Assembly: GCA_024235095.1 (NCBI GenBank)
Contig: JACKNC010000001.1
Coordinates: 1,029,501 to 1,093,500, forward strand
Length of the DNA stretch: 64,000 nucleotides
Reading direction: 5' to 3'
Source: Gammaproteobacteria bacterium
Lineage (GTDB): Bacteria; Pseudomonadota; Gammaproteobacteria; Competibacterales; Competibacteraceae
How positions within the stretch are numbered: the first letter of the stretch is position 1; every line of letters begins with the position of its first letter. Shown piece by piece: positions 25,717-33,495 of the stretch. The notes beneath the pieces are model-generated. The model was not told the origin of the DNA, made no database searches, and saw only the letters and a list, made by a program, of their open reading frames with translations. The position numbers and the translations under genes are program-made.

Positions 25717-25740
25717 TTTGTTCTCCATTGGCCTCTTTAC

Positions 25741-25775
25741 GCCCAACGAAAAAGCTGAGCGCCGCTGCATAACCG
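25741..25775 (-). other. Cassette junction upstream of cassette A (partial attC or attI)
   Basis: Minus strand GTTATGCAGCGGCGCTCAGC followed by TTTTTC and GTTGGGC. GTTGGGC is a GTTRRRY core and forms the left limit of cassette A. The preceding half-site needed for a complete attC is not recognisable, so this could be the remains of an upstream cassette or of attI. Confidence 0.5.
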
Positions 25776-25983
25776 ATATTTGAAGTTTTTGCCAGAATTT
25801 TATTAAGAATTTCTAATAAAATCAATACGGGCGATGGGCTAACATCAAGTAGACATCATGAACGATGCCTTGTTTTACGTCAAAATTGACGGCTAAACGA
25901 GCTTTCTTTGAGTCAACGTCCTGATTTACCCGATCTCGTGCAGAGAAAGGCGTCCATTATCCGCTGATCAAAGGCGTCGGTTT

Positions 25984-26103
25984 TCATCCCTCTTTCCATC
26001 GATCGAGCAGATACGGATGAAGCCCGCTCTTACATGCCGATCCCATTCCCTTACCGCGATCCACCGCTTCGCCCAGCGCGGGGAACTCCAACACATTCGT
26101 CAT
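25984..26103 (-). CDS. Possible 39-residue protein
   Basis: MTNVLEFPALGEAVDRGKGMGSACKSGLHPYLLDRWKEG from ATG 26103, preceded by GAGAGG at suitable distance. No family recognised. The rest of 25776-26206 shows nothing else coding that I trust. Confidence 0.25.
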   Translation of the reverse strand: MTNVLEFPALGEAVDRGKGMGSACKSGLHPYLLDRWKEG

Positions 26104-26206
26104 GACACACCTCTCTGTCACTAAACAAGTGGTCGTGATTGTAAAAACAACGCCAAAAGCGAGGTCGACTGAGGACACACCCGCTACATCTGAATGCCCA
26201 TACTAT

Positions 26207-26244
26207 AAAAAAACCGAGCGTTTCCCGCACTGACGGAAAACGCC
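26207..26244 (-). terminator. Rho-independent terminator-like hairpin
   Basis: On the minus strand GGGCGTTTTCC, an 8-base loop and GGGAAACGCTC form a stem of about nine pairs followed by GGTTTTTTT. Would end transcription coming from the right (26245-26560), where no convincing minus-strand gene is visible. Confidence 0.55.
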
Positions 26245-26410
26245 CACAAGGTTTTGGAGGAATCAACGCCGACTCCATCGAATGCCTGTGAATAACAGCA
26301 AATCCCATGCCCCTTAGAGACGGCAAACGGAAAAACCCACGATTCATCACGTATTCAACATGCTCGATTCATTTCCGCAGCGGGTGCCGACCCTGAATCA
26401 TCCTCCGATT

Positions 26411-26459
26411 GTTTCAATTTGAAACACGAGCCGTGAACATTTTTTCATTTTGAAACACG
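26411..26459 (+). repeat. Paired operator-like motif upstream of the lysozyme fragment
   Basis: GTTTCAATTTGAAACACG (26411-26428) and TTTTCATTTTGAAACACG (26442-26459) are 31 bp apart, each built around a TTTCA/TGAAA dyad. Three-turn spacing suggests a protein binding the same face of the DNA. No regulator can be assigned. Confidence 0.4.
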
Positions 26460-26560
26460 GTCCGCCCTTTTTTTCGCCCAACCGCCACACCTGCCACAAT
26501 CGCCGTGCCTTTTCATCACTTCCCGTCGAAGCTACGCCCATTCTTTCCAGAGAGACCGAC

Positions 26561-26850
26561 ATGGGCGACTTCTACCGCTGCATTGACCTCATCATCGCCG
26601 AAGAAGGCGGCTACGCCAATCACCCCGCTGATCCGGGGGGTGAGACGAAATACGGCATTTCCAAGCGTGCCTATCCGCACCTGAACATCGCCACCTTGAC
26701 CCTCGAAGACGCCACTGAACTCTACGAGCGCGACTACTGGCAGCCCATTCACGGGGAGGCTTTTCCCGATGGCCTGGCCCTGCTACTGTTCGATGCCGCC
26801 GTCAACCAGGGCCCCAACACCGCCATCCGGCTGCTGCAACAAGCGCTCGG
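26561..26850 (+). pseudogene. Truncated GH108-type phage lysozyme
   Basis: From ATG 26561: MGDFYRCIDLIIAEEGGYANHPADPGGETKYGISKRAYP. EEGGY contains the catalytic Glu of GH108 (ZliS-type) N-acetylmuramidases, and PADPGGETKYGIS is the family hallmark. ATELYERDYWQPI and LLLFDAAVNQGPNTAIRLLQQALG follow. The protein is cut at about residue 96 by an inverted-repeat element beginning at 26850; normal length is about 170-180 residues with a C-terminal peptidoglycan-binding part. Prophage relic. Confidence 0.8.
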
Positions 26851-27006
26851 TAGTGTTCCAGACATGGTTTTTATACTAAAACCCAGAATTCATACCGATT
26901 AATAAATAGACCAACAACAATGTCATGCATTTTGTCCACCTTGGAGAAACAAATAGTCTTTCTCACTAATCGTTTATTGTCTTGCTAATAGTTATCCCCA
27001 TAAAAA

Positions 27007-27566
27007 TCATGCTAGAGCTTGTTCGAGACTAACATATTGAGTATCAGGAAGCCCAAAGAATGATTTGACCCTTTCCTTAAATTCTTTTAGCTTTATCAAA
27101 GCAGAATAAACATATTGTCTGAAATCAGCCCTGTTTTTAATCGGCTCCTTTTCCAGATGACCATTTTTGATCTCATTCCAAACCTGTTCATCAGGATTTA
27201 GCTCCGGGGAATGCGGCGGAAAAAAGAACAAACGAATCTGTTGCCGATGCGTCTCAAGAAAGGCTTTGACCTCTTTTGAAGTATGATAAGAAGCGTTGTC
27301 TGCAATCACAATTAATGGGCGCTCCCGGCCTTCTAACACCTGCTTTAGAAATTCAATGAACACCGCACTCACTAATTTTTCAGTGGTCACCTCAAATGTC
27401 AGTTCACCGGTCGCCGTTACCATCGATAACATGTGAAACCCACTCCGGTCATCACTCACTTTAATTTCCGGAGGGTGACCAATTAAGCCCCACGTCCGGC
27501 CAGAACGTGTATTGCCTTGAATCCACGATTCATCCGCAAACCCAATATCCGCTCCAAGCGCTTGAG
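27007..27566 (-). pseudogene. IS630-family transposase of copy 4, C-terminal part
   Basis: Reads ...ALGADIGFADESWIQGNTRSGRTWGLIGHPPEIKV, IVIADNASYHTSKEV, FPPHSPELNPDEQVWNEIKNGHLEK: first Asp, second Asp and Glu all present. Here the codon corresponding to the TGA of copies 1-3 is TTA (EKLVSAVF). The N-terminal part is at 28768-29262 beyond copy 5. Confidence 0.8.
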
Positions 27567-28765
27567 TAGGCTTGCCAACGATTATCCCTACATTATCAAC
27601 GAACTGAGCGTTAATCAAATGGTCTAATAACTATAGAAAACCTCTTTAGATACTCTAAATTTATAGAGGAGGTGCGGCAATGAACGCGGAATGGATGTTT
27701 GATGCACGTAAAATACCGGATGAAGTGATGAATTACATCCGGCGTATTGCGGTTCGCGCGGTCGAAGAGAAGCATTATAGTCCGGAGCTTGTTGCTGATT
27801 TTTTGGGTATCGACCGAACGAGTATTTATGACTGGCTTCGCAACTATCGTTATGAAGGAGAAGAAGCCCTAGATACTCGCAAAGCGCCCGGTGCTCCGTG
27901 TGTGATTACTCCGGCTATTGATCGATGGTTAAAAGAAACGATCCTCAATACGACGCCGGCGGATCATGGTTATGATACGGTTTTATGGACTTTAGAGATT
28001 ATTGTTCATTTATTGAAGGAGTCCTTTGGTCTCTGGGTATCGGATGCCACGGTACGCCTTCATTTGCATGATTTAGGGTTAAGTTGTCAAAAGCCTTGTT
28101 ATCGAGCGATCAACCAGGATAAGGAGCAAGTTAAAACGTTTGTTAATGAAGGTTTCGAAGAAATTAAGAAGTTGGCTCAAAAACTTGGAGCGGATATTGC
28201 GTTTGAGGATGAATCGTGGGTGCAAGGCCATACGCGTTCCGGTCGGACGTGGGGGTTAGTGGGGCATCCTCCGGAAATTAAAGTGAGTGATGACCGGGGT
28301 GGGTTTCATATTTTATCGATGGTCACGGCGACCGGGGAGTTCATGTTTGAGGTGACCACTGAAAAATTAGTGAGTGCAGTTTTCATTGCGTTTCTGGAGA
28401 AGACATTAGAAGGTCGAAAGCGCCCATTAATTGTGATTGCGGATAACGCATCCTATCATACTTCAGGAGAGGTCAAAGCCTTTCTTGAGACGCATCGGCA
28501 ACAAATTCGTCTCTTTTTTCTTCCGACGCATTCCCCCGAGTTAAATCCGGATGAACAGGTTTGGAATGAGATCAAAAATGGTCATCTGGAAAAAGAGCCG
28601 ATTAAAAACCGAGCTGATTTCAGAGCGCGCGTTTATTCTGCTTTGGAAAAGCTAAAAGCATTTAAGGAGAGAGTCAAATCATTTTTTAGGCTCCCTGATA
28701 CTCAATATGCTAATCCCGAAAAAGCTCCAGCATGATTTTTGTGGGGATAACTATTAGCAAGACAA
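27567..28765 (+). mobile_element. IS630-type b element, copy 5 (open transposase)
   Basis: 1199 bp, same length as copies 1-3, in the opposite orientation, flanked by AG on both sides (27565-27566 and 28766-28767). Inserted within copy 4. The only copy whose transposase frame is uninterrupted. Confidence 0.9.
27680..28735 (+). CDS. IS630-family transposase (complete)
   Basis: 351 residues. HTH: VAEEKHYSPELVADFLGID-type region with DRTSIYDWLRNYRYEGEEALDTRK; second HTH: ESFGLWVSDATVRLHLHDLGLS; DDE: DIAFEDESWVQGHTRSG (Asp), LIVIADNASYHTSGEV (Asp), THSPELNPDEQVWNEIKNGHLEKE (Glu). At codon 230 it has TTA (Leu) where copies 1-3 have TGA. Preceded by GGAGGTGCGGCA, a strong ribosome site. A candidate source of transposase for the three stop-carrying copies. 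Confidence 0.93.
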   Translation: MNAEWMFDARKIPDEVMNYIRRIAVRAVEEKHYSPELVADFLGIDRTSIYDWLRNYRYEGEEALDTRKAPGAPCVITPAIDRWLKETILNTTPADHGYDTVLWTLEIIVHLLKESFGLWVSDATVRLHLHDLGLSCQKPCYRAINQDKEQVKTFVNEGFEEIKKLAQKLGADIAFEDESWVQGHTRSGRTWGLVGHPPEIKVSDDRGGFHILSMVTATGEFMFEVTTEKLVSAVFIAFLEKTLEGRKRPLIVIADNASYHTSGEVKAFLETHRQQIRLFFLPTHSPELNPDEQVWNEIKNGHLEKEPIKNRADFRARVYSALEKLKAFKERVKSFFRLPDTQYANPEKAPA

Positions 28766-28767
28766 AG

Positions 28768-29262
28768 CCAACCTCTGAATCTCTTTAATCCTTCATTAAC
28801 AAACTTTTTAACTTGCCCTTTATCCTGGTTTATCGCACGATAGCAAGGCTTTTGACAACTGAGCCCTAACTCATGTAAGTGAAGGCGCACCGTGGCATCC
28901 GATACCCCGATACCAAAGGACTCACTCAATAAATGAACCAGAATATCCAAAGTCCATAAAACCGTATCATAACCATGATCCGCAGGCGTTGTCTTTAATA
29001 TCGTTTCTTTTAATCATCGATCAATCGCTGGCGTAATAATACACGCAGCTCCCGGCGCTTTCCAGGTATCCAGAGCCTCTTCTCCTTCATAACGATATTT
29101 GCAAAGCCAGTCATAAATACTCGTTCGATCAATACCTAAAAAATCAGCAACAAGTTCTGGGCTATAATGCTTCTCTTCAACCGCTCGAACCCCAATTCAC
29201 CGAATATAGTTCATCACTTCATCAGGAATTTTACGTGCATCAAACAGCCATTCAGCGTTCAT
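28768..29262 (-). pseudogene. IS630-family transposase of copy 4, N-terminal part
   Basis: MNAEWLFDARKIPDEVMNYI (from 29262) with an in-frame stop soon after (codon TGA at about 29203), then VGVRAVEEKHYSPELVADFLGIDRTSIYDWL, further stops near 29010, and LLSESFGIGVSDATVRLHLHELGLSCQKPCYRAINQDKGQVKKFVNE. Several stops besides the copy-5 insertion show long decay. Confidence 0.75.
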
Positions 29263-29425
29263 CGTAGCACCTCCTCTATAAATTTAGAGTCTCTAAAGAG
29301 GTTTTCTACAGTCATTAGACAATTTGATTAACACTCAGCTCGTTGATAATGTAGGGATAATCATTGGAAAGGCTATAATACAATTTCTAAAATATAGCAT
29401 ATCCAAATCTAGAACACTACCCCCA

Positions 29426-29778
29426 ATGTCCTACTCTGGAACTTCGACAAAGTCGCCCGCCAACTTGGCGGCATCAGCACCAAAACCGTGCGCCGCTTCG
29501 CGCAACAAGGCGCTTCTCCCATCGTCAAGCTGGGACGCCGCGCCATGATCTCGGCGATTGCAGTGACAACCTGGATCAATAACAACCATAATCAACAGGC
29601 GCGACCGGCGCAGGAGACCACGATATGTCACTCTACAAACGCGGTACGGTCTGGTGGATCCGCTTCACGACTCCGGACGGCCGCGAGCTACGCGAAACTA
29701 CTGCAACTACCGACCGCCGACAGGCGCAGGAATACCACGATACCCGTAAGGCCGAGTGCTGGCGGCAAGTCAAGCTAG
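29426..29778 (+). pseudogene. Excisionase/AlpA-like HTH gene, 5' end lost
   Basis: The frame reads VLLWNFDKVARQLGGISTKTVRRFAQQGASPIVKLGRRAMISAIAVTTWINNN, a MerR/AlpA-type DNA-binding fold as in excisionases next to phage integrases. It has no start because the MITE-like element ends at 29420. The frame runs past the integrase start at 29625, where the original stop would be expected. Confidence 0.55.
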
Positions 29779-30679
29779 GCGAACAGCCACGGCATACATA
29801 GCAGGAAGCCGTAGTGCGTTGGCTTGAGGAGCAACCGTACGGGAAATATTTAAATGACGCCAAATGGCACTTGCGGTTACTCAATCCACTCTTGGGGGAA
29901 CTGGAGCTGAAACAGATCAATCGAGAAACGCTGGATCGATGGACGAAGGAACGACTAAAAACAGGTGTAGCTAACGCGACGGTCAACCGGACACTTGAGA
30001 TTGTCCGCGCTATCCTGAACGCCGCAAAGAAGCAATGGGACTGGCTGGAGCATGTTCCGACCGTGCGCATGTTGCCAAAACCCAATCGGCGGATCCGCTG
30101 GTTGACCCACGAGGAAGCTGACCGGATGATTGTCGAACTGCCAGAGCATTTAGCGGCCATGGCCAGGTTTACGCTGGCGACCGGATTACGGGAAAGCAAC
30201 GTGGTTGAACTGGAATGGAATCAGGTCAACCTTGAACAGCATCACGCCTGGATTCATGCTGACCAGACAAAGGGTGGACAGCAGCAATTTCTGTACCGCT
30301 TAACGCCAATGCGCTGGTTGTTTTGCGGGAGCAACAAGGCCAGCATTCAACCCGAGTTTTCACCTACCAGGGAAATCCAGTGACCCGCGCTAATAACCAC
30401 GCCTGGCGCAAAGCGTTGAAGCGCACAGGCATTGAGGATTTTCGTTGGCACGATTTTCGCCACACTTGGGCAAGCTGGCATGTTCAGGCCGGGACGCCGC
30501 TGAACGTTCTGCAGGAACTGGGCGGATGAGCCAGCCTGGAAATGGTGATGCGCTATGCGCATCTCGGGGCTAAACACTTGCAAGATCACGCCGAGCGGAT
30601 TAGTACGCCGAGACTGGTCAGCACAAATTCCGGCACACCCAATGAAAACGCCCTGCCGAAAATAGCGGCAAGGCGTTGA
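29625..30679 (+). pseudogene. Tyrosine recombinase (phage-type integrase), decayed
   Basis: MSLYKRGTVWWIRFTTPDGRELRETTATTDRRQAQEYHDT at the start is the usual phage-integrase N-terminal strand region. Core-binding domain: VVRWLEEQPYGKYLNDAKWHLRLL. Catalytic domain: ATGLRESNVVELEW (Arg), WHDFRHTWASWHVQAG (His, Arg), EMVMRYAHLGAKH (Tyr). Broken by TAG at 29799 (after GEQPRHT), a frame change near 30300 (LTPLNANALVVLREQQG) and TGA at 30527 replacing the usual Trp after ELGG. It ends 6 bp from the 3' end of tRNA-Arg, a common integration target. Confidence 0.85.
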
Positions 30680-30685
30680 TCTATT

Positions 30686-30762
30686 TGGCGCGCCCGGAGA
30701 GATTCGAACTCCCGACCCCCTGGTTCGTAGCCAGGTACTCTATCCAACTGAGCTACGGGCGC
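30686..30762 (-). tRNA. tRNA-Arg (anticodon ACG)
   Basis: 77 nt with CCA encoded. Acceptor GCGCCCG pairs with CGGGCGC; anticodon stem-loop CCTGG-CTACGAA-CCAGG gives ACG; T-arm GGGAGTTCGAATCTCTC-type. The 3' end faces the decayed integrase. The pairing with tRNA-Ser and csrA is the normal gammaproteobacterial order. Confidence 0.97.
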
Positions 30763-30829
30763 GTTAAAGAAGGGCGCGAATTATGCGGGACAAGATGATC
30801 ACTGTCAAATCACGCACAATCCAGCAAAC

Positions 30830-30922
30830 TGGCGGAGAGAGAGGGATTCGAACCCTCGATGGAGCTTTTAACCCCATACTCCCTTAGCAGGGGAGCGCCT
30901 TCAGCCGCTCGGCCATCTCTCC
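30830..30922 (-). tRNA. tRNA-Ser (anticodon GCT)
   Basis: 93 nt, with the long variable arm of class II tRNAs. Acceptor GGAGAGA/TCTCTCC, anticodon loop CTGCTAA gives GCT, T-loop GGTTCGAATCC, CCA encoded at 30830-30832. Confidence 0.97.
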
Positions 30923-30995
30923 AAATTACGTCGGATACGCAACCATTGCGAGTCGTTAAGGATACCGCCAGAAACCACTGGCGTAAAGACCCGAA

Positions 30996-31211
30996 TCAGA
31001 ACTCGGAACCGGAAGGCGATTGTCCGACGCCTGGAGCAGAACCATCCTGCTCGCGTTTGATCCGCTCATAGATTTCCTCGCGGTGCACCGCAATGTCCTT
31101 CGGAGCATTAACCCCGATGCGAACCTGATTACCTTTCACGCCCAGCACGGTTACGGTCACTTCGTCGCCGATCATCAGCGTTTCCCCAACTCTACGTGTC
31201 AAAATCAACAT
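30996..31211 (-). CDS. csrA: Carbon storage regulator CsrA
   Basis: 71 residues: MLILTRRVGETLMIGDEVTVTVLGVKGNQVRIGVNAPKDIAVHREEIYERI is the full RNA-binding CsrA fold (Arg44 in VHREE and Leu4-Arg7 in LTRR contact GGA motifs). It controls translation and stability of mRNAs for carbon metabolism, biofilm and motility. A 20-residue Ser/Gly/Pro-rich tail is slightly longer than in E. coli (61 aa). Position between lysC/alaS and tRNA-Ser is conserved. Confidence 0.96.
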   Translation of the reverse strand: MLILTRRVGETLMIGDEVTVTVLGVKGNQVRIGVNAPKDIAVHREEIYERIKREQDGSAPGVGQSPSGSEF

Positions 31212-31340
31212 ATTAGGCTACTCCTTGTTCTCCATTAACAGCACCAGGTCGTCTTGCGGTTTTTTGACAGTCCGTACCGGTAAACGGTTCGCTCCCGCCA
31301 GCAAATGAATAAGGATATCCTCTATCAGCCAACGATGAGA

Positions 31341-32573
31341 TCAGTTCGCCTTGTCCAACTCGAACGCTTCATGCAGTGCGCGCACCCCAAGCTCCAGATA
31401 CTTTTCGTCGATCACCACCGAAATCTTGATCTCGGAAGTGGAAATCATGCGGATATTGATGCCTTCCTTTCCCAAGGCTGCAAACATCTTGCTGGCAACG
31501 CCGGCATGGGAACGCATGCCGATGCCAACCAGCGAGAGTTTAGCGATCCGGGTGTCGCCGGAAACCTCACGGGCGTTTAGACTGACAGCATGTTCCCTGA
31601 GAATTTCCAGCGTCCGCTCATAGTCATTGCGATGCACGGTGAACGTGAAATCCGTCGTGCCATCGTGGCCAATGTTCTGAATAATCATGTCCACTTCGAT
31701 ATTCGCGGCCGAGATCGGCCCCAGGATGCTATAGGCAATGCCTGGTCGGTCGGGAACGCCCAATACAGTGAGCTTGGCCTCGTCACGATTGAAGGCAATG
31801 CCGGAAATCAGCTCTTTTTCCATTGGATCCGTCTCAAACGCTTCCTCAAAGGTAATCAATGTGCCCGAGCCTTCCTGAAAGGAAGAGAGCACACGAAGTG
31901 GGACATTATGTTTGCCAGCGAATTCCACCGAGCGAATCTGCAAAACCTTGGATCCAAGGCTGGCCATCTCCAGCATCTCTTCAAAGGTGATGCGATCCAG
32001 CCGGCGCGCCTCAGGAACCACACGTGGATCAGTGGTGTACACCCCATCCACATCGGTATAGATCTGGCATTCGTCAGCCTTGAGCGCAGCAGCTAGCGCT
32101 ACGCCCGTGGTATCCGATCCGCCTCGCCCCAAAGTGGTAATGTTGCCATCTTCGTCTACGCCTTGGAACCCCGCAACCACAATTATCCGCCCAGCATTGA
32201 GGTCGTTGCGCATGGCGGTGACTTCCACATCCTGAATACGGGCCTTATTGAAGGCGTTATCGGTGAGGATGCGAACCTGGCCGCCCGTATAAGAACGGGC
32301 GGAGCAGCCCCGTTTTTCCAGCGCCATGCATAAAAGCGCGATGGTGACCTGCTCGCCAGTCGCCAGCAGGACATCCATTTCGCGGAGGTGAGGACGGGGG
32401 GAAATCGCCTTGGCCAAGCCGATCAGGCGGTCCGTCTCGCCGCTCATGGCTGAAACCACGACCACCATCTGATGGCCACGCTCGCGCCAGTCCATGACTT
32501 TTTCGGCAACGTTCTCGATACGCTCGATCGTGCCAACCGAGGTGCCGCCATATTTCTGTACAATCAGCGCCAT
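31341..32573 (-). CDS. lysC: Aspartate kinase (lysine-sensitive type)
   Basis: 410 residues. N-terminal amino-acid kinase domain: MALIVQKYGGTSVGTIERI, VVVVSAMSGETDRLI, VAGFQGVDEDGNITTLGRGGSDTTGVALAAALKADECQIYTDVDGVYTTDPRVVPEARRL. Two ACT domains follow (VLGVPDRPGIAYSILGPISAANIEVDMIIQN, LVGIGMRSHAGVASKMFAALGKEGINIRMISTSEIKISVVI) for allosteric control by lysine/threonine. First step of the aspartate pathway (aspartyl phosphate). Lies between alaS-side genes and csrA as in many Gammaproteobacteria. Confidence 0.96.
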   Translation of the reverse strand: MALIVQKYGGTSVGTIERIENVAEKVMDWRERGHQMVVVVSAMSGETDRLIGLAKAISPRPHLREMDVLLATGEQVTIALLCMALEKRGCSARSYTGGQVRILTDNAFNKARIQDVEVTAMRNDLNAGRIIVVAGFQGVDEDGNITTLGRGGSDTTGVALAAALKADECQIYTDVDGVYTTDPRVVPEARRLDRITFEEMLEMASLGSKVLQIRSVEFAGKHNVPLRVLSSFQEGSGTLITFEEAFETDPMEKELISGIAFNRDEAKLTVLGVPDRPGIAYSILGPISAANIEVDMIIQNIGHDGTTDFTFTVHRNDYERTLEILREHAVSLNAREVSGDTRIAKLSLVGIGMRSHAGVASKMFAALGKEGINIRMISTSEIKISVVIDEKYLELGVRALHEAFELDKAN

Positions 32574-32755
32574 GCAATGTCTCTGCTGAGGAATGTGCTA
32601 TCGAAATCTGACCGTAGGGGCGCTACGATCATCATAAAGGGCGCGATTATAGCGGAAGTCAGGCCATCGCCAAGCAGTTGCCCGCGGAGCGGGTAGTTTT
32701 TTTGGATTCTCGAACCTGAAAGAAACCATCAGCAACAGGTTCGCATCCATTTTTA

Positions 32756-33454
32756 TCAACCATGCACCTTCAACGGATTGAAATCCGTTCTGGTGTCATA
32801 CACATCCACTCCCTCGTATCGCTTGAGAACACCCACTACCCAATAGGTCAGCGGCGTCGCAGCAGCCTCATAGGCGCACTTGATCAGCCATTGCACCCCA
32901 ATCGCCGTGAACAACGCATCCTGCGGCAATACGCCCGCAAACGCCACCGTGATAAATACCCCGGAATCCAGTAACTGTCCGACCAGGGTTGACCCAATCG
33001 TGCGAGTCCATAACCAGCGTCCTTGAGTCAGAATTTTCATGCGCGCCAACACATAGGCATTAACAAACTCCCCAACCAGGTACGCCAGGAACGAAGCCAA
33101 CAACAAACGCGGCGCATAACCGAGAATGCGCTCAAAAGCGGTTTGTCCATCCCAGAACCTGGGGTGTGGCAAGAACTGCGCCACAGCAATGGCCAGCACC
33201 GCCAGCAAATTGCACACGAAGCCCAGCCAAATGACCTGCCGGGCGCGATGGTATCCGTACACTTCGGTCAATACATCGCTCAGAATGTAGCTGACTGGAA
33301 AAATGATCACTCCAGCCGGCATGATCCAGGAGCCAATTTCAATCAACTTGACTGCAATGATATTCGCTACTAATAGACTGGTGACGAAACCGGTGACTAC
33401 CATGACGAAGGCTATCGAATAGCCCGACGCTAGAGAATGTGAATCAGACGCCAT
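32756..33454 (-). CDS. Queuosine precursor transporter (VUT/YhhQ family)
   Basis: 232 residues from ATG 33454 (MASDSHSLASGYSIAF); an upstream in-frame start at 33520 would overlap alaS and adds non-conserved residues. Six hydrophobic segments; family motifs include LLVANIIAVKLIEIG, GVIIFPVSYILSDVLTEVYGYHRARQVIW and QLLDSGVFITVAFAG. YhhQ-family proteins import preQ0/preQ1 for tRNA queuosine. It is 40 bp downstream of the end of alaS in the same direction. Confidence 0.88.
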   Translation of the reverse strand: MASDSHSLASGYSIAFVMVVTGFVTSLLVANIIAVKLIEIGSWIMPAGVIIFPVSYILSDVLTEVYGYHRARQVIWLGFVCNLLAVLAIAVAQFLPHPRFWDGQTAFERILGYAPRLLLASFLAYLVGEFVNAYVLARMKILTQGRWLWTRTIGSTLVGQLLDSGVFITVAFAGVLPQDALFTAIGVQWLIKCAYEAAATPLTYWVVGVLKRYEGVDVYDTRTDFNPLKVHG

Positions 33455-33495
33455 TGATTTGATCACTATCTGTTTCTCAAAGTTTGCGTTTGCTT

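Larger units (their letters stand above)
26977..29375 (-). mobile_element. IS630-type b related element, copy 4, degenerate
   Basis: Ends TTGTCTTGCTAATAG (26977) and CTATTGG...GGCTA (29375), flanked by TA on both sides (26975-26976 and 29376-29377). It is diverged from copies 1-3 and is interrupted by copy 5 in opposite orientation. Confidence 0.8.
26850..29420. mobile_element. Small inverted-repeat element (MITE-like) carrying two IS630 copies
   Basis: Ends GTAGTGTTCCAGACATGG (26850) and complement of GTAGTGTTCTAGATTTGG (ending 29420). Outside the IS630 insertion it consists of about 170 AT-rich bases without a gene. No clear target duplication. It separates the lysozyme fragment from the excisionase/integrase remnants. 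Confidence 0.5.

Noticed and set aside
29625..30679. Integron integrase IntI for the cassette array
   Set aside because: The protein has a phage-type N-terminus, lacks anything I can identify as the IntI-specific insertion, sits at a tRNA and is far from the cassette cores.
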